Assembly: GCA_048772705.1 (NCBI GenBank)
Contig: JBLWGC010000051.1
Coordinates: 304,268 to 368,267 of the forward strand
Origin: Leidyana gryllorum EB-2025a
Taxonomy: Eukaryota > Apicomplexa
DNA: 64,000 nucleotides
Direction: 5' to 3'
Positions 10,199 through 22,012 of the stretch are shown piece after piece. Numbering within the stretch: position 1 is the stretch's first letter; each line of letters begins with the position of its first letter. The position numbers and the translations under genes were made by a program. A model generated the notes under the pieces. That model worked only from the letters and a program-made list of their open reading frames with translations, was not told the origin of the DNA and searched no databases.

Positions 10199-13100
10199 CT
10201 AAGGGTTGAGACCAAACTCGGCTGCTCTGCAAAGATTGTAGTACTCTCCATTCACAATCTTGATCAGCTCCTCATGGCTACCCACTTCCACAACAGTACT
10301 CCCAACAGGTCGACTGTACAGATCATAGCCTTTCTTCAACACCACAATCATATCAGCATTCCTGATGGTACTCAGACGATGGGCCACAATGATGATGGAC
10401 CTCTGCCGTCTTTGCACTTCTTCTTTCATGATACAATCCAGAGTGTCCTGGACCAGCTTCTCACTCATCGGATCCAACGCACTAGTTGCCTCGTCCAGTA
10501 AGAGAACATCGCTGTCACGCAGAAGCGCACGCGCAATACTAATCCGCTGACGCTGACCGCCACTCAGTTTCTCTCCTCTCACCCCAACAACAAAGTCATA
10601 GCCGCCAGGCAAGTCCATGACAAAGTCATGCGCGTTCGCTGCCTTCGAGGCCTCAAAGACTTCGTCCGGCTTAGCTTCCATTTTACCGTACCGAATATTC
10701 TCAAAGATCGTAGTATTAAATAAAATGGGCTCCTGAGATACCAAACTCATCCGACTCCGCAGTGAGCGCAAGTTCCAGTTTCGCAGCTCTATCCCGTTGA
10801 TATACACCGAGCCGTCCAGCAACTCGTAGAAACGTTCCAACAAGTGGATCAGAGTTGTCTTCCCGCATCCACTCTCACCCACAATCGCCACTGTCTTTCC
10901 GATTGGCACCTCGAAACTGACATTCGAGTACACGGGGTAAGAAGAGTTCGGGAATGCAAATCGGACTTGGCGAAAAGCAATGTGTGTTATACGACTGTTC
11001 GAACCACACGGGCTCAGCAGCGGAATAACGGCAGTTCGCCTCATTTTGTTGTTGCTAACGACAGATTGATCTCCCTCAAAGGATGACGCGGTGTTCATTC
11101 GGGGACACGGCAAGCTCACAGGCTCCCAGGATTGGCTCGTGTCAGGATTGAAAGACAGCACAGGCAGCTCCAGGGTGCGTCTCCCGCCATCGAGGGGGGT
11201 CCTGCCTCCCGTCTCGAGCCGCGTCCACGGACTGTCCAGGATTCTAACACTCAGATCTCCAGCACGTGACCGGGCTGATCGCAGAGAGATTGATCGCACA
11301 AACTGTTTGCCACCCGGAAGACGAACATCTGGATAGAACTCTTGATCGATCAAACTGAGGTAACGTCTGGCAGATTTCTTGCCACTCGCCGTGTCAATAG
11401 ACGATGTACTCGCTTGACCAACTCCCAATCCCGCAATTATAAGCGTGAAGGTTCCTTGGAGCATCTGATCCATACTTTCAATTCTTCCGTCCGCGAAAGC
11501 TCGTCCCCCGTACCACAACGCCAGAGCTTGCGCTCCGAATTGCAGAAACTGACTCAATCCGTAGAAGAATCCCGTCAGCATAGCTTTAGTGTGCCCCTTT
11601 TCTCGATCGTCGCTCAATAGTTCGTCCATTTGCCGAACCAAAATGGGCTGCAGACAGTTAGCGTCCACGGTACGCCGACAGCTCAAACTCTCAGAGAGAA
11701 TGGAAGTGTATGTGATTCCCATCGCCTTCCGGTGACGCTGAACCTCCTTCTTCCCGAACAAGGAGCGGAAGATCCGAAAGCTGCTAAACTTGTTGATCAT
11801 CACCGTAGGATCAGACATGAACCGCGATTGTATCCAGATGGCGGGAGCCATGGCGATGAAGCCCGCAACTGACACTAAAGCCAATTGATAGTGTGCGAGA
11901 CTGGCTATGACGATAGCTGCCACTACACAAGAGCCATTGCTCAGTAGAATAGACATGTTTTCAAAGGCCCATCCTTTGGCGAGTATAGTGTCGCAAGTCA
12001 GAACATCCAGTATGTAGCCGGGACGCAATTGGGGATGGTCGAAGAATGAAGCAGGAAAGTACAGAACGCGCGACAAGAGTGCTTGCCGCAGATTCCTGAC
12101 CAAAACTGCACCTCCAAAGTCCAGCAAACCATTGTGACACACGTTAACTATCATACAATAGAGAGCCACCCAAAGCAAATCGTGCGTGGGGCCGAGCAGT
12201 CCCGCTTCAATCTCGTAATGCGACGGCGCGCTGAGAACACCCACAAAGTTGGCGAAGCACCATGCGAACAGTGGAAACACAAGACTGAAGACACAAAAGC
12301 AATGATACAATGACGCTCGACGCTGGAGATAAGTTACCCATGAGCGAGAGAAGCCAGCACACTCAATAACACGGTCGGCCACCACGCGCCAAAGAATTTC
12401 AGAATGCGGAACCGGGATGGCTTGGACCCGTTCAGGAAGTCTCCATACATATTGGGCGGAAAGGACAACTTTGCTGGATCGTCTTCCACATCAATCGTGG
12501 CAGCCTCGTGAACGTATTCCTCACGCAACAGCTGATATGGTTGTGATCTCGCGATCAATTTGTCGATCGCACTTGTGGCAAGAACTGAACGCGGAGTCTG
12601 ATACATCAAACACCCCAGACTTACGCTCTGTCGGACTCTGTTTTGGCAGCCACGACGGAGGATTGGTGAGATGCGTGGGCGATTCGTCCAAATGCAGCGA
12701 TGATATCGGTGACTCCGAGCCTTGGGACACGATACTGATGTCAACTGGAGGACATTTGTACTTGTCCAAATCGAGGCGTTGTCCCCTACTATATGCCACC
12801 TCTTCTGTTCGAGCACTAACTCGTTCGTCAGTGTTAGACGAGATTGAGGTTGAAGAACTAAAGTAGTTCTCCTCGGGCACCGGCAAACCCTCTGGCACCC
12901 AAGAGTCCCCCATGAAAGCGTTCATACCATCGGGCACAGCGAAGGGCATTGAGACATGACGACGGCGGGCTTGTTGGGTCGCTTCTTCGCCAAAGGCTTC
13001 GCGGGCTGCCTCCAAAGCGATCTCGGGGACGCTGCCGCGGAGCTGTCTTCGTGACGGCTTGGGAGCCGAATGTGTCGACTCCAACTGAAGTGTTGGGGGC

Positions 13101-16100
13101 GTAGGAGACGGCAAACAACTGTCTGCCGTGGGATCGCCCTCCATGGACTCGCAGTGTTCAGGTGTGGATGCCATCTTTGTGCTGGAGGGTCTCGATTCTG
13201 TCGATCCCACCTGCGAGCGATCTTTTGAGGGGAACCCAGTGGTCGGCGTTCTTTTCGGCTGACGCCCGGCTGGAGATGGTGTTGGGGTGCGATCGTCCCA
13301 GGAAGATCGCACCAGCAGGGGACGCGGCGGATCGGGGGCACAAGAGACAGGGGTGGCCGGGGCAAGTACCCGCCGGGCGGTGACCATGGGAGCCCGACTC
13401 AAGTTCCCCAACCCTTGCACTCTGATCATTGAAGCATATAAGCCGTCCTACAGAGTATACGAGAGTGGTATTCCATCAATACTCACCCCCTCGTCGCTTA
13501 CCTGTTTCATGAGGGACTCGTGCGTTCCTGTTTCGCAGACGAAGCTTCTCACGGAACTATTGACATGGCCAATATTGGCAAAGGTCTGGAATACAACGAT
13601 TCGATCGGCTTTGCGTATGGTGGAGAGTTTATGTGCCACCATTAGGGTGGTACAGCGTCGCTCTTTGACGTATTTGAATATATTATTGAGCACAATCCTC
13701 TCGGACTCATTGTCCAAAGCGGAAGTTGCTTCGTCCAGAACCAGAATCTTGGGTCGTTTGATCAGCGCTCGTGCAATAGCGAGACGTTGCCGTTGTCCGC
13801 CACTCAATTTACTGCCATTGACCCCCACAAGGGTATTATATCCATGCGGTAGCATCTCAATGAATGAATGAGCATTGGCCAGTTTTGCTGCCTCCAGAAC
13901 TTCGGCATCACTTCCGTTCACCTTTCCATGTAATATATTGTCTTTGACACTGGCATTCAGTAATTCCGCATCCTGCCCGACGTATCCGATCTGCGAGCGC
14001 CACTGGTTGACATTGAGCTCTCGCAATGGTCTGCAAACACAGTTTGGAAGACTGATAGAGACGAGTAGGAGGCTCACACTCCATCGATGCGCAAACATCC
14101 CGAAATTGGATCCACAAAACGCATTACTAGTCTAGCTATGGTGGATTTTCCACACCCTGATGGACCAACAAAGGCTGCCACATCGCCTGATTCTATGACA
14201 ATATTCAAGTCGCTGAATACAAAGGCGCCTTGCATTGGCAGAGGAACACCACGCTGCATCGCAAATCCCCCGAGATCAATATAGATAACTCACTTCTTCA
14301 GCAGCTAATTGTGCTTTTGCACTAGCTTTCACCGAAGGACTGCTTGACGTCAATCGATTCAAACGGGTTGAGTGTTTTGCAGTCACTTCCCGTGCAAGCT
14401 TCAGATGCGTGGGTAAACCATGTCCAACTTCCTCTTTGGGTAGAGCCTCCAGATCATACGCATAGACAACATGTTCGAATGTCAGCTTCCCCCGAACCTT
14501 CATGCTTCGTAGGCGACTGCAGCTGCTGCTCGAGGCATTGGATCGATGACGCGGGGAGTGAGAGGTGGAAAGCATTCGGCCCGAATTAGTCAAACACGGG
14601 ATTTTGGAGTTTCGACCCATTACGGCCAACAATGCTTCGACCGCCCCCCGACCCTATCGCAAGATTACGACAGAGACGTGGCGTACCCACCTTCAGAACC
14701 GCATTCAGTGGGGGTGTTGCCTGCCCGAGAGCAAAAGCACCGAATGCCACGCAGAAGAACACCGATATGCCATCTCCAACCGATAAACACCCTGGTGTGT
14801 CCGGCACACACCCCTTTCGCAAGTCTGCCATTAGCATCCTGCCTTGAACCCAAAACCCGAGCGCATAGAAAGCAAATAGACTGCCCATCACCAGGCCCAT
14901 ACCAACCCCCAATATGATGGAACCGGTAGTTGCCGTCTTTAGCGCGGCGTTCGTCGCTATCCCATACTGAGTCACAAACATGCTCTCCAAGCCATAGGCT
15001 ATCATGGTCCTGACATTACTGAGAGCTTCCTCCACCACGGCAGCAGATTCGACGAATGAGCGTCGCAGGGCTTCACTGCAACTGATCAAAGCCCAGTACG
15101 TGAAGGCACCCCCAGCCAGAAGAGCGGGGATCATGCCACTAAGCACCAATGCCAACCGCCAGTTCAAGCTGAGAGCCACGATGTATCCGGCAACGAATTG
15201 CGACAGGAGGATACTCAGCTGCGAGACTGATTTGCAGCGAGGGCTTGCGAACCTACCTGCCCTAATTTGCTGCCCAGTGCAGCTCGTACACAGGTCCCCT
15301 GTTGTGTTACAAGGTCCTCCAGTTCTCCTGCGTTGTAGGAGGAGCAGAAGGCTTGATCTTGGTTGAGGATGGCATGGTAGAAAGTAGCCTGCAGTCTAGC
15401 TAGTTGATTCTCTGCACTCCATTCCAGCAGAGTAGTGCCGGCCCATGAAGCCAGAAAGCTGGCAAACTGATCTAGGATGTGAGAGTTTCGATTCCACTCA
15501 CCCCGGCTAAGGCTTGCATTTCGCACCAAAAATTGATGGAGGGTATATTCTGATCCCGAGCAGCATCCAGAAACTTGCCGGAGAAGAGAACTCCAATTGG
15601 CTGCGAATGCGTCACCGCGATACAACACACATAGACGGGGGCGGGGAGGAGCAGATCAAAGAGAAGATCGAGCACAACACAAAGAACACTCACGGAATCC
15701 CAGTCGGGATCGCGAAGCATTAGCACATAACATCTCGGTGGAACAACGGTAGTACCAGAAGGGAGCCGCTTATGACATTGATGCATATTCCAGCATACGT
15801 GTATTTGCGATCACGTGGGGTCGCGAAACAGAAAAGGGTTCGGTTGAGGTCGTCATCCGGCCGATGCGACTTGGAGGTAGCCAGAGAGGCTTCAGTTGGC
15901 GAGGCAGTGAGGGATGAAAGCGATGTTAGAGATTTCAGACGCGTTATACGTGACCTCTGTGGCTGTATCGAAGCATTAGATATAAGAGGGAGGAAAATTG
16001 TTGATATCTGCAGACGACTCTCCAGAGGGTTGGCTACCGGCTCATTGACACCAAGGAATAAGTCATTGGTCGTTTGCACAGTTCGAGTGAGAGGATGGAT

Positions 16101-16178
16101 CGGACTGGGGCGGTTCCACACCTCCGTCTTCAAATCATCCAGCTGCCTCAGACTCTTGTCACTATCCGAATGAAGCAT
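10199..16178 (-). CDS. Full-length ABCB-type (multidrug resistance) ABC transporter
   Basis: A ten-exon model gives 1826 residues with order TMD1-NBD1-TMD2-NBD2. Introns are 12285-12337, 12585-12624, 13448-13501, 14031-14077, 14254-14293, 14654-14690, 15219-15256, 15467-15501 and 15601-15755. NBD1 shows [29 protein letters not shown] and [11 protein letters not shown]2 shows [29 protein letters not shown] and IVAHRLST. Both ATP sites therefore look competent. A Ser/Pro-rich linker of about 300 residues joins NBD1 to TMD2, and there is an insertion of about 100 residues before NBD2. By family it is an ATP-driven exporter of lipids or amphipathic compounds; the substrate is unknown. The 155-nt first intron is the least certain junction. 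Confidence 0.9.
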
Positions 16179-16201
16179 GACATAAAATTTCAGGCGATGT
16201 C

Positions 16202-19200
16202 ATGACCATATCACCTGCTCCCGATCATGATGGACGATTGAGAAGCTGCATGGAAAGCATGTCTGGGAATGATCAACAGCAAATGGAGGCTCCCCTCGTG
16301 CGTCCGCGCCGGTTGCATGCCAGATCGACCACACATCTCGCTCAACGCATCTCTGCTGCAGGTAAGCCACCCGACATAGTTCGTTATGTTATATATCTCA
16401 AGTTTTCTGGCAGGAGTCGGGAGGGATGCTCAAATGCCCTGTTGCTGCATCAAGTGCGTGAGGGGAGTTTTCGCAGGGCGTTTCTTCTACGTTAAGCAAA
16501 ATTCGGTACGTGAGACTGGCACTGGGGTCTTCAATATCTCCGCAGAGTGAAACGCTGGGCTCATCGTGGTCTGATCCTGCGGTGACACTATCTTTGGAAT
16601 CGGGAATAGGAATATCTAACGTCCATGCGAACATCGCCTGTCACAGCCAGGAGAACAATCGTCTGCCGAGCATTCAGTTGACTGATCTCTCGTCGGGCGA
16701 AGGAGCCGGAACATACGTCCGGGTCCGACATATTGCACCTCGGGTCCTGGAGGCCGGTCAAGAGATCGTCTTGGAGCTCCTGAGTCCCTCTCCAAAGTCT
16801 CATGACTTCAAGGCGAGGGAGACCGACAGATTATCACAGCCCTCTCCTCATTATTCTCGCGGGATGTTCGACTCGCCTCTGACTGGGCCACCACAGGGCG
16901 AGTCGCTCTCCGTGGAGATGGGAGAGCCGCTCACTGAGGAGGAGGCGTTTGAGGAGTTCCTCAACGCCTTTGAAATTACGGGGATCATCCGTAACTGGGT
17001 GCAGGATCACGTGCGTAAGATGGAAGGGAAGGATCTCTTTGAGAAATTCTTGAACTTCACGAGTTCAGATGCATTCAACACAGTGAGTTTGTCTCGTCTT
17101 CTGGTCATTGAGTATTCAGCGGATGAATACCCTAGCGTTAGAAACACAAGTTTTACTGCATACTGCCAGCATGGACCTCCCTTACTACACTCCCTGGGAG
17201 GAGAAGAGTCGCCCTCTGTTGCTCTACCACACTCGGACGCGCCAGTTATTGGCCCGCGTGACGTGGACGGGGACTTATTTGGTTGCATACGACGACGATC
17301 GGCCCGAATATCCCGACCCGAGGTCTCTGGTCCCCACCCTTCCCGCTGCCTGCGCTGGAGTTGAGCAGACGAATGCCAGTCATTTTGCATCCCCCCCTGA
17401 CCCCGCCGAAGGCGCCCATCTGCAAGGTGCCACCCAAGATCTCTCGGGGACTGAAGGTATTCCATGGACAACAGATGACTCCGATGCGTCAGCAGAGAAT
17501 AGCGAAGCAGACCAAGACGACTCTCCCGACTCCAACACTCCGGCGGACGACGGCAGAATACTCACTCGTAAAATTCACCCTCTGGTCTCGCAAGCCGTAA
17601 GGCCAGCTGTCAAGAGCGATGATGCAAAACAGGGACACCCGCCCCCGCAACAAGATATCGGCGTTGTAGCAGAGCCGAGTAAACATATCCATGGGAGATG
17701 CAGGGCGAGGCCTCCTCAAGCTCAGCCCCACCCCGTTGACCATTTGACACAACGCATGGTGGATTTCGGCAGCAATGCCGTTCAGGACGCCAGCGTCTCA
17801 TCTCTTCCGATATTCCCGTCCTACGCAACCGGCGAACCAGCGCCTCCGCCGGATCGGTCTCGATTGCCCATGCAGAGTGGACTCCAACACGGCAGTTGTT
17901 GTACACACCGCCAGCGAATGGAGAATAAAGCGTGTGACTTGCCCGTGGGAGCACCAGATGGGAAACCTGCCGAGGAAGGAGACATGTCGCGAGATGCCCT
18001 CAAGACAGATTTGGTCCCGAATGTCATCAGCTCTCCCGAGTCTTCCGCTTCCTCTGCGCTGCTTCCCGAAGCTGTATTGGAAGAGACGGACGAGAATGAC
18101 GTGCTAAGTGACGACGAGCAGGACTCGCCCCGTCCAAAAGCTGTTGAGTGTGAGTCAGAAGAAGAGATCCCGGATTCGGCTCAAACACTCGCTCTGAGGC
18201 CAGCCGCTGATGACGCGGTCCTCGAACCGCCCATTATTGGCGGCTCCTTCACACTTGGCAAACGTCAAGCTCCAGTCCAAGTCCCATGTACCTCGCGACC
18301 GCCAACTGGCAAGTGGTTTGCATCATCTAATGGGAATTCGACCAACACCGCCACTCAACAGCCGTTCGAAGAGTTCCGGTTCGCCACGTCTCCCTTGGCT
18401 CCGGACTATTTGCACAAATCGGCCTCTGGGACAAAGGATCATAATGCGACCCCTTCCAAGATGGTTGATGGAAAACGGCTTGTTGCTCAATACGTTGCTT
18501 CTCCTCCGTCTGTGCAGCGTAAAGCGCCCACTGCCAGCGGTGCCAGCGGCAATTGGAAACGCTGCGAATCGGGTTTTGCCGAATATACCTTGACTGCTTT
18601 GTTCAGTGCGCCTTCGCGCAGCAACGCGCGTACGGACAATCGTCAGGGATCTCACCCTGTCGTCGCACGAAACACCGTCAATGCTTCCGCACCTGCGTCT
18701 AATGCCCCGTCTCAAGGGGCCTCCCCTAGTAATGTTCAACGACAGACGTTATCTTTTCCCCTTGACAATACTGCTCCTCACTCGGTTACACGCCGAACAC
18801 TCCCTGCAGCCCCGTCCGCTCCTCCGGCGGTGGCATATGTGTCTGCAAATCAAACCACCTCAGCTTCTACGGCACCCACTAATACTCGCACCCGGATCTG
18901 GACCAATCACCATAGCCCTGAGAGAGTACATCCCCCAACGCGAGTATTCCAGGCGAGACCCGGAGAACATTGGGCCACGCCTCCCGACTCGCCAATCATC
19001 CAGCCTTCGTGGCCAGGCGTCTTGGTGGAGAATGGAGCCAACGACCAAGCGACACCCTCCCGCATCTTCAGTCCCTTCAAGATGCTCACCGGATGGCTGT
19101 CGAAGCAAGAGGGCCGATTGAGTGCTTCCTGTCCCGTACAGATCCAGCCAGGAACTCTGGACAACGAAAGTGCCAAAGCGCTACCGATTGCGGATGCTGC

Positions 19201-21276
19201 GGGAGAAGATGTGATGCACCCGAGCCGAGTGGTGTCCGACCCTTGCGTCTCCCCATCAACCCCCACGCCAGATCAGCAACAAAACTTCTCTTCCATACGT
19301 CATCTACAGCAGTGCTGTGCGATACCCACTGCCCCACTAACCGTATTCTCGCCCATTGTCAAGGAGGTCGCCAAACCGGCCCTTGGAGGAGTCGTATTTT
19401 GGATGAATGCTCATCTATCTGACTCTGAACTACAAATAGGCACGGGGAGCCACCCATCAGCTCCACCTCCTCAGAAGATTCCCGATTTGAACAAACCCTC
19501 CCCCTTCAGCTCTGAGCCCATATATAACAACCGCGGCTTGGGCTTACCTTTGCTGTACGCAATGCTGCCCCGACGGTACCAACTGACATCGGTGAGGTTC
19601 CCAGCCTGGCGGCATTTCCCGAGACAGCTTCCTCCTTTACAGTCACGGAACGGGAGTATACTGATAACGGTTGGTGAGGACGAAACTGTCGTCGACGAAT
19701 CCCTCTGGGTGAGGGTTCGCCGGTGTCGAGACTGGCTACGGAGGACACCGCAACAATGTCTCATCGAAGCCGCAATGGTAAGTCAACTTAAAAGACGACT
19801 GATGACTTTTTCTTCACTGTCGACAGCCTCGGCATCGCCACTGGGTGCGCTTGAATCCCGCGTTCGGCTCGGGTTTCCATCTCACCATCCGCTATGAACA
19901 GGGGCGGTATCGCCTCTATGAGACCTTCCCCGCATACTCGAACGACTTTGCCTTCGTTCCTCCTATCTTACGTTGCACTGAGGACTACGACGCTCAGCAT
20001 CAGCCAGCATCTTTCCCTGTGGTCAGTCAAGAAGCGACGGTGTGTCCATCGATGACAATCAATATGTATCAGATCGACGTAATTGAAGCCGTTTGGGTGA
20101 AGCTCAGGCCCCGTGTTGAGCAGCACGAACTAAGATTCGACGACGTATTCCGGATCGGCAATCTTACGTTCCAAGTGCTGCGACACAACGCAGGTTACGG
20201 AGGCCTGCAGGGATTCCGAGCATCAATGGAGGATGAAGAGGTTGCGTTTCAGGATTTGGGTATCTCGGAGAAAATTCCGGTGTCCTTTTACGCGGTGTAT
20301 GACGGGTATGTGTGGCCCGGTGTTTCTTCTTTCCCAATGTTCAATCTCTCTCACAGACATGGAGGAAAGGAGTGTGCGACATTCCTCCGCGAAGAATTAC
20401 ATTTATCGTTCCTCCATCAGCTCAAGATTCTAGGTGGAGACATTGATGAATCACCAAACGCATTAAAACTGTTGTTCGAAGCGCTCTATAGATCTTTCGT
20501 AATCAGTGATCGTTGCTTCTTGAGACAGCAACTGGATCGTGTGAGAGTTACGGGGCTTCGAAACGGACCGGGCGGAGCGGCAATAGTAGTCGCTATGGCC
20601 GGTGATGTTATCATGTGTGCGAATTCTGGCGATGCCCGAGCTGTATTATGTCGCGACGGTAAAGCTATCGCATTGTCCAACGATCACAAGCCCGTATGTC
20701 TTTGTTTGATAATTCTCACTATTCAGCTGCATTACAGGATCGGCTCGATGAACTCGATCGGATCACTCGTGCGGGCGGGTTTGTCAAGAACCGCAGAGTC
20801 TTAGGCCGCTTGGCAGTCTCCCGCGCTTTTGGTGACATTGAATATAAGGTACGGTATCATGAAAAGCGTCATCGATCTATTTTCACAGAATGTGGCTGGA
20901 AACTCCCCCTCATTGGTCATTGTGGATCCTGAGATACGGTTGATCGACGGTATCACCGCCGATGATGAGTTTCTGCTGTTGGCGTGTGATGGACTATTTG
21001 ACGTATATACGAGTCAAGATGCGGTGAATCACATCCGTGCGGCACTCGCGGCACAGCCGCCGTTCCAGCAGGTAAGGCGAAGCGAGAGGGAGGAATGTAC
21101 GACATGAGGCTTTCCAGGATGCACAACGAGTCGTATCTGGATTGGTTCAAGAAGCAATCGAAACACGACAGAGCAGGTGGGTAGTCTTGTCACCCGCCCT
21201 GATTGGAAACATTACTGATTGTAGAGACAACGTGTCGGCTATTCTGATTACTTTGAACCCTTGTATAACCCCATGA
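16202..21276 (+). CDS. FHA-domain / PP2C protein phosphatase fusion
   Basis: Ten exons give 1555 residues (introns 16362-16413, 16506-16545, 17083-17119, 19778-19826, 20306-20356, 20694-20737, 20849-20888, 21072-21117, 21177-21224). The N-terminus carries an FHA-like phosphothreonine-binding domain (GISNVHANIA). A short helical segment and about 800 residues of Pro/Ser/Thr-rich low-complexity sequence follow. A second FHA-like stretch ends in DDVFRIGNLTFQVL and runs straight into a PP2C domain. The PP2C metal ligands are present: RASMED, VYDGHGG, ACDGLFDV and RDNVSAILI. It should be a Mg/Mn-dependent Ser/Thr phosphatase targeted by phosphopeptide binding. The start is 23 nt from the divergent ABC transporter start. 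Confidence 0.85.
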
Positions 21277-21309
21277 AACTGTTGGAAGAAGCTTTTTGGT
21301 GTGGAAAAA

Positions 21310-22012
21310 ATGGATTCTCTTTGGACTCGTCTGTCCAATCTCATCAGCTGCTACATAGCTGTATTAGCCTGCTGTGGCCTGTTCAACTATGGTACTGGAC
21401 GACTGCTGTTCTGGGCGTCATCTTATCCCACCACCATCAAGTCCATCAATCCCATAGACTTTGGGAGCAATCGCTACTTGAAGGTGAGGGGACCAGAGTA
21501 TATATTGTATTCTATACTGTTGCCAGGCTGATCAAATATTGTTCTCTATGGACATGCATTCGGATTTGTCTCGAGCGTTCCAATGGAACACACATCAACT
21601 TTTCGTCTTTACACAGGGTGACTATTCGGTGAGAGAACTATTCTCGATCGACTCCCATCAATTAGATATTGTAGTTACCGGACGTGAGACCCCGAAACGA
21701 AGTTGTTTTCTGGGATGCTATCGCCCGCAATGCTGAAGAGGCCAACATAACCAGGTCCAATGAGTTGGCCGACTACTATTTCCGCGATTATGGCCGCCGA
21801 CACCTCCTCGATCGCACAGTCAACGTCCGCTTAAGATACCAATTCATGCCCAAAACGGGGTTCTTCCATGTAAGCACTGTGGCAGGACAAATGACGGTTG
21901 GCGATCTCATTATGTGCAGACAGTGGATGTTGCGACAAGCGAGGTGAAGATTCCAGGAGAATATCAAACAGCAGCTGACCCACGGGCTAAGCGCCATTCA
22001 TATAAGTGGTAG
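21310..22012 (+). CDS. SPCS3: Signal peptidase complex subunit 3
   Basis: A four-exon, 187-residue protein (introns 21484-21526, 21629-21674, 21870-21919). It has one N-terminal membrane segment (residues about 10-35) and then a lumenal domain with QLFVFT, NEVVFWDAI and VNVRLRYQFMPKTG, in the order seen in SPC22/23 proteins. It is the type II membrane subunit that supports the ER signal peptidase. Each intron is 43-50 nt and joins conserved segments. The start lies 33 nt after the PP2C gene stop. Its last 26 coding bases overlap the 3' end of the TTC27 gene on the other strand. Confidence 0.85.

Noticed and set aside
15472-15786. An extra exon coding [14 protein letters not shown] between the first two ABC transporter exons
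   Set aside because: No GT-AG combination keeps it in phase; skipping it gives [13 protein letters not shown], which fits the first transmembrane helix of ABCB proteins.
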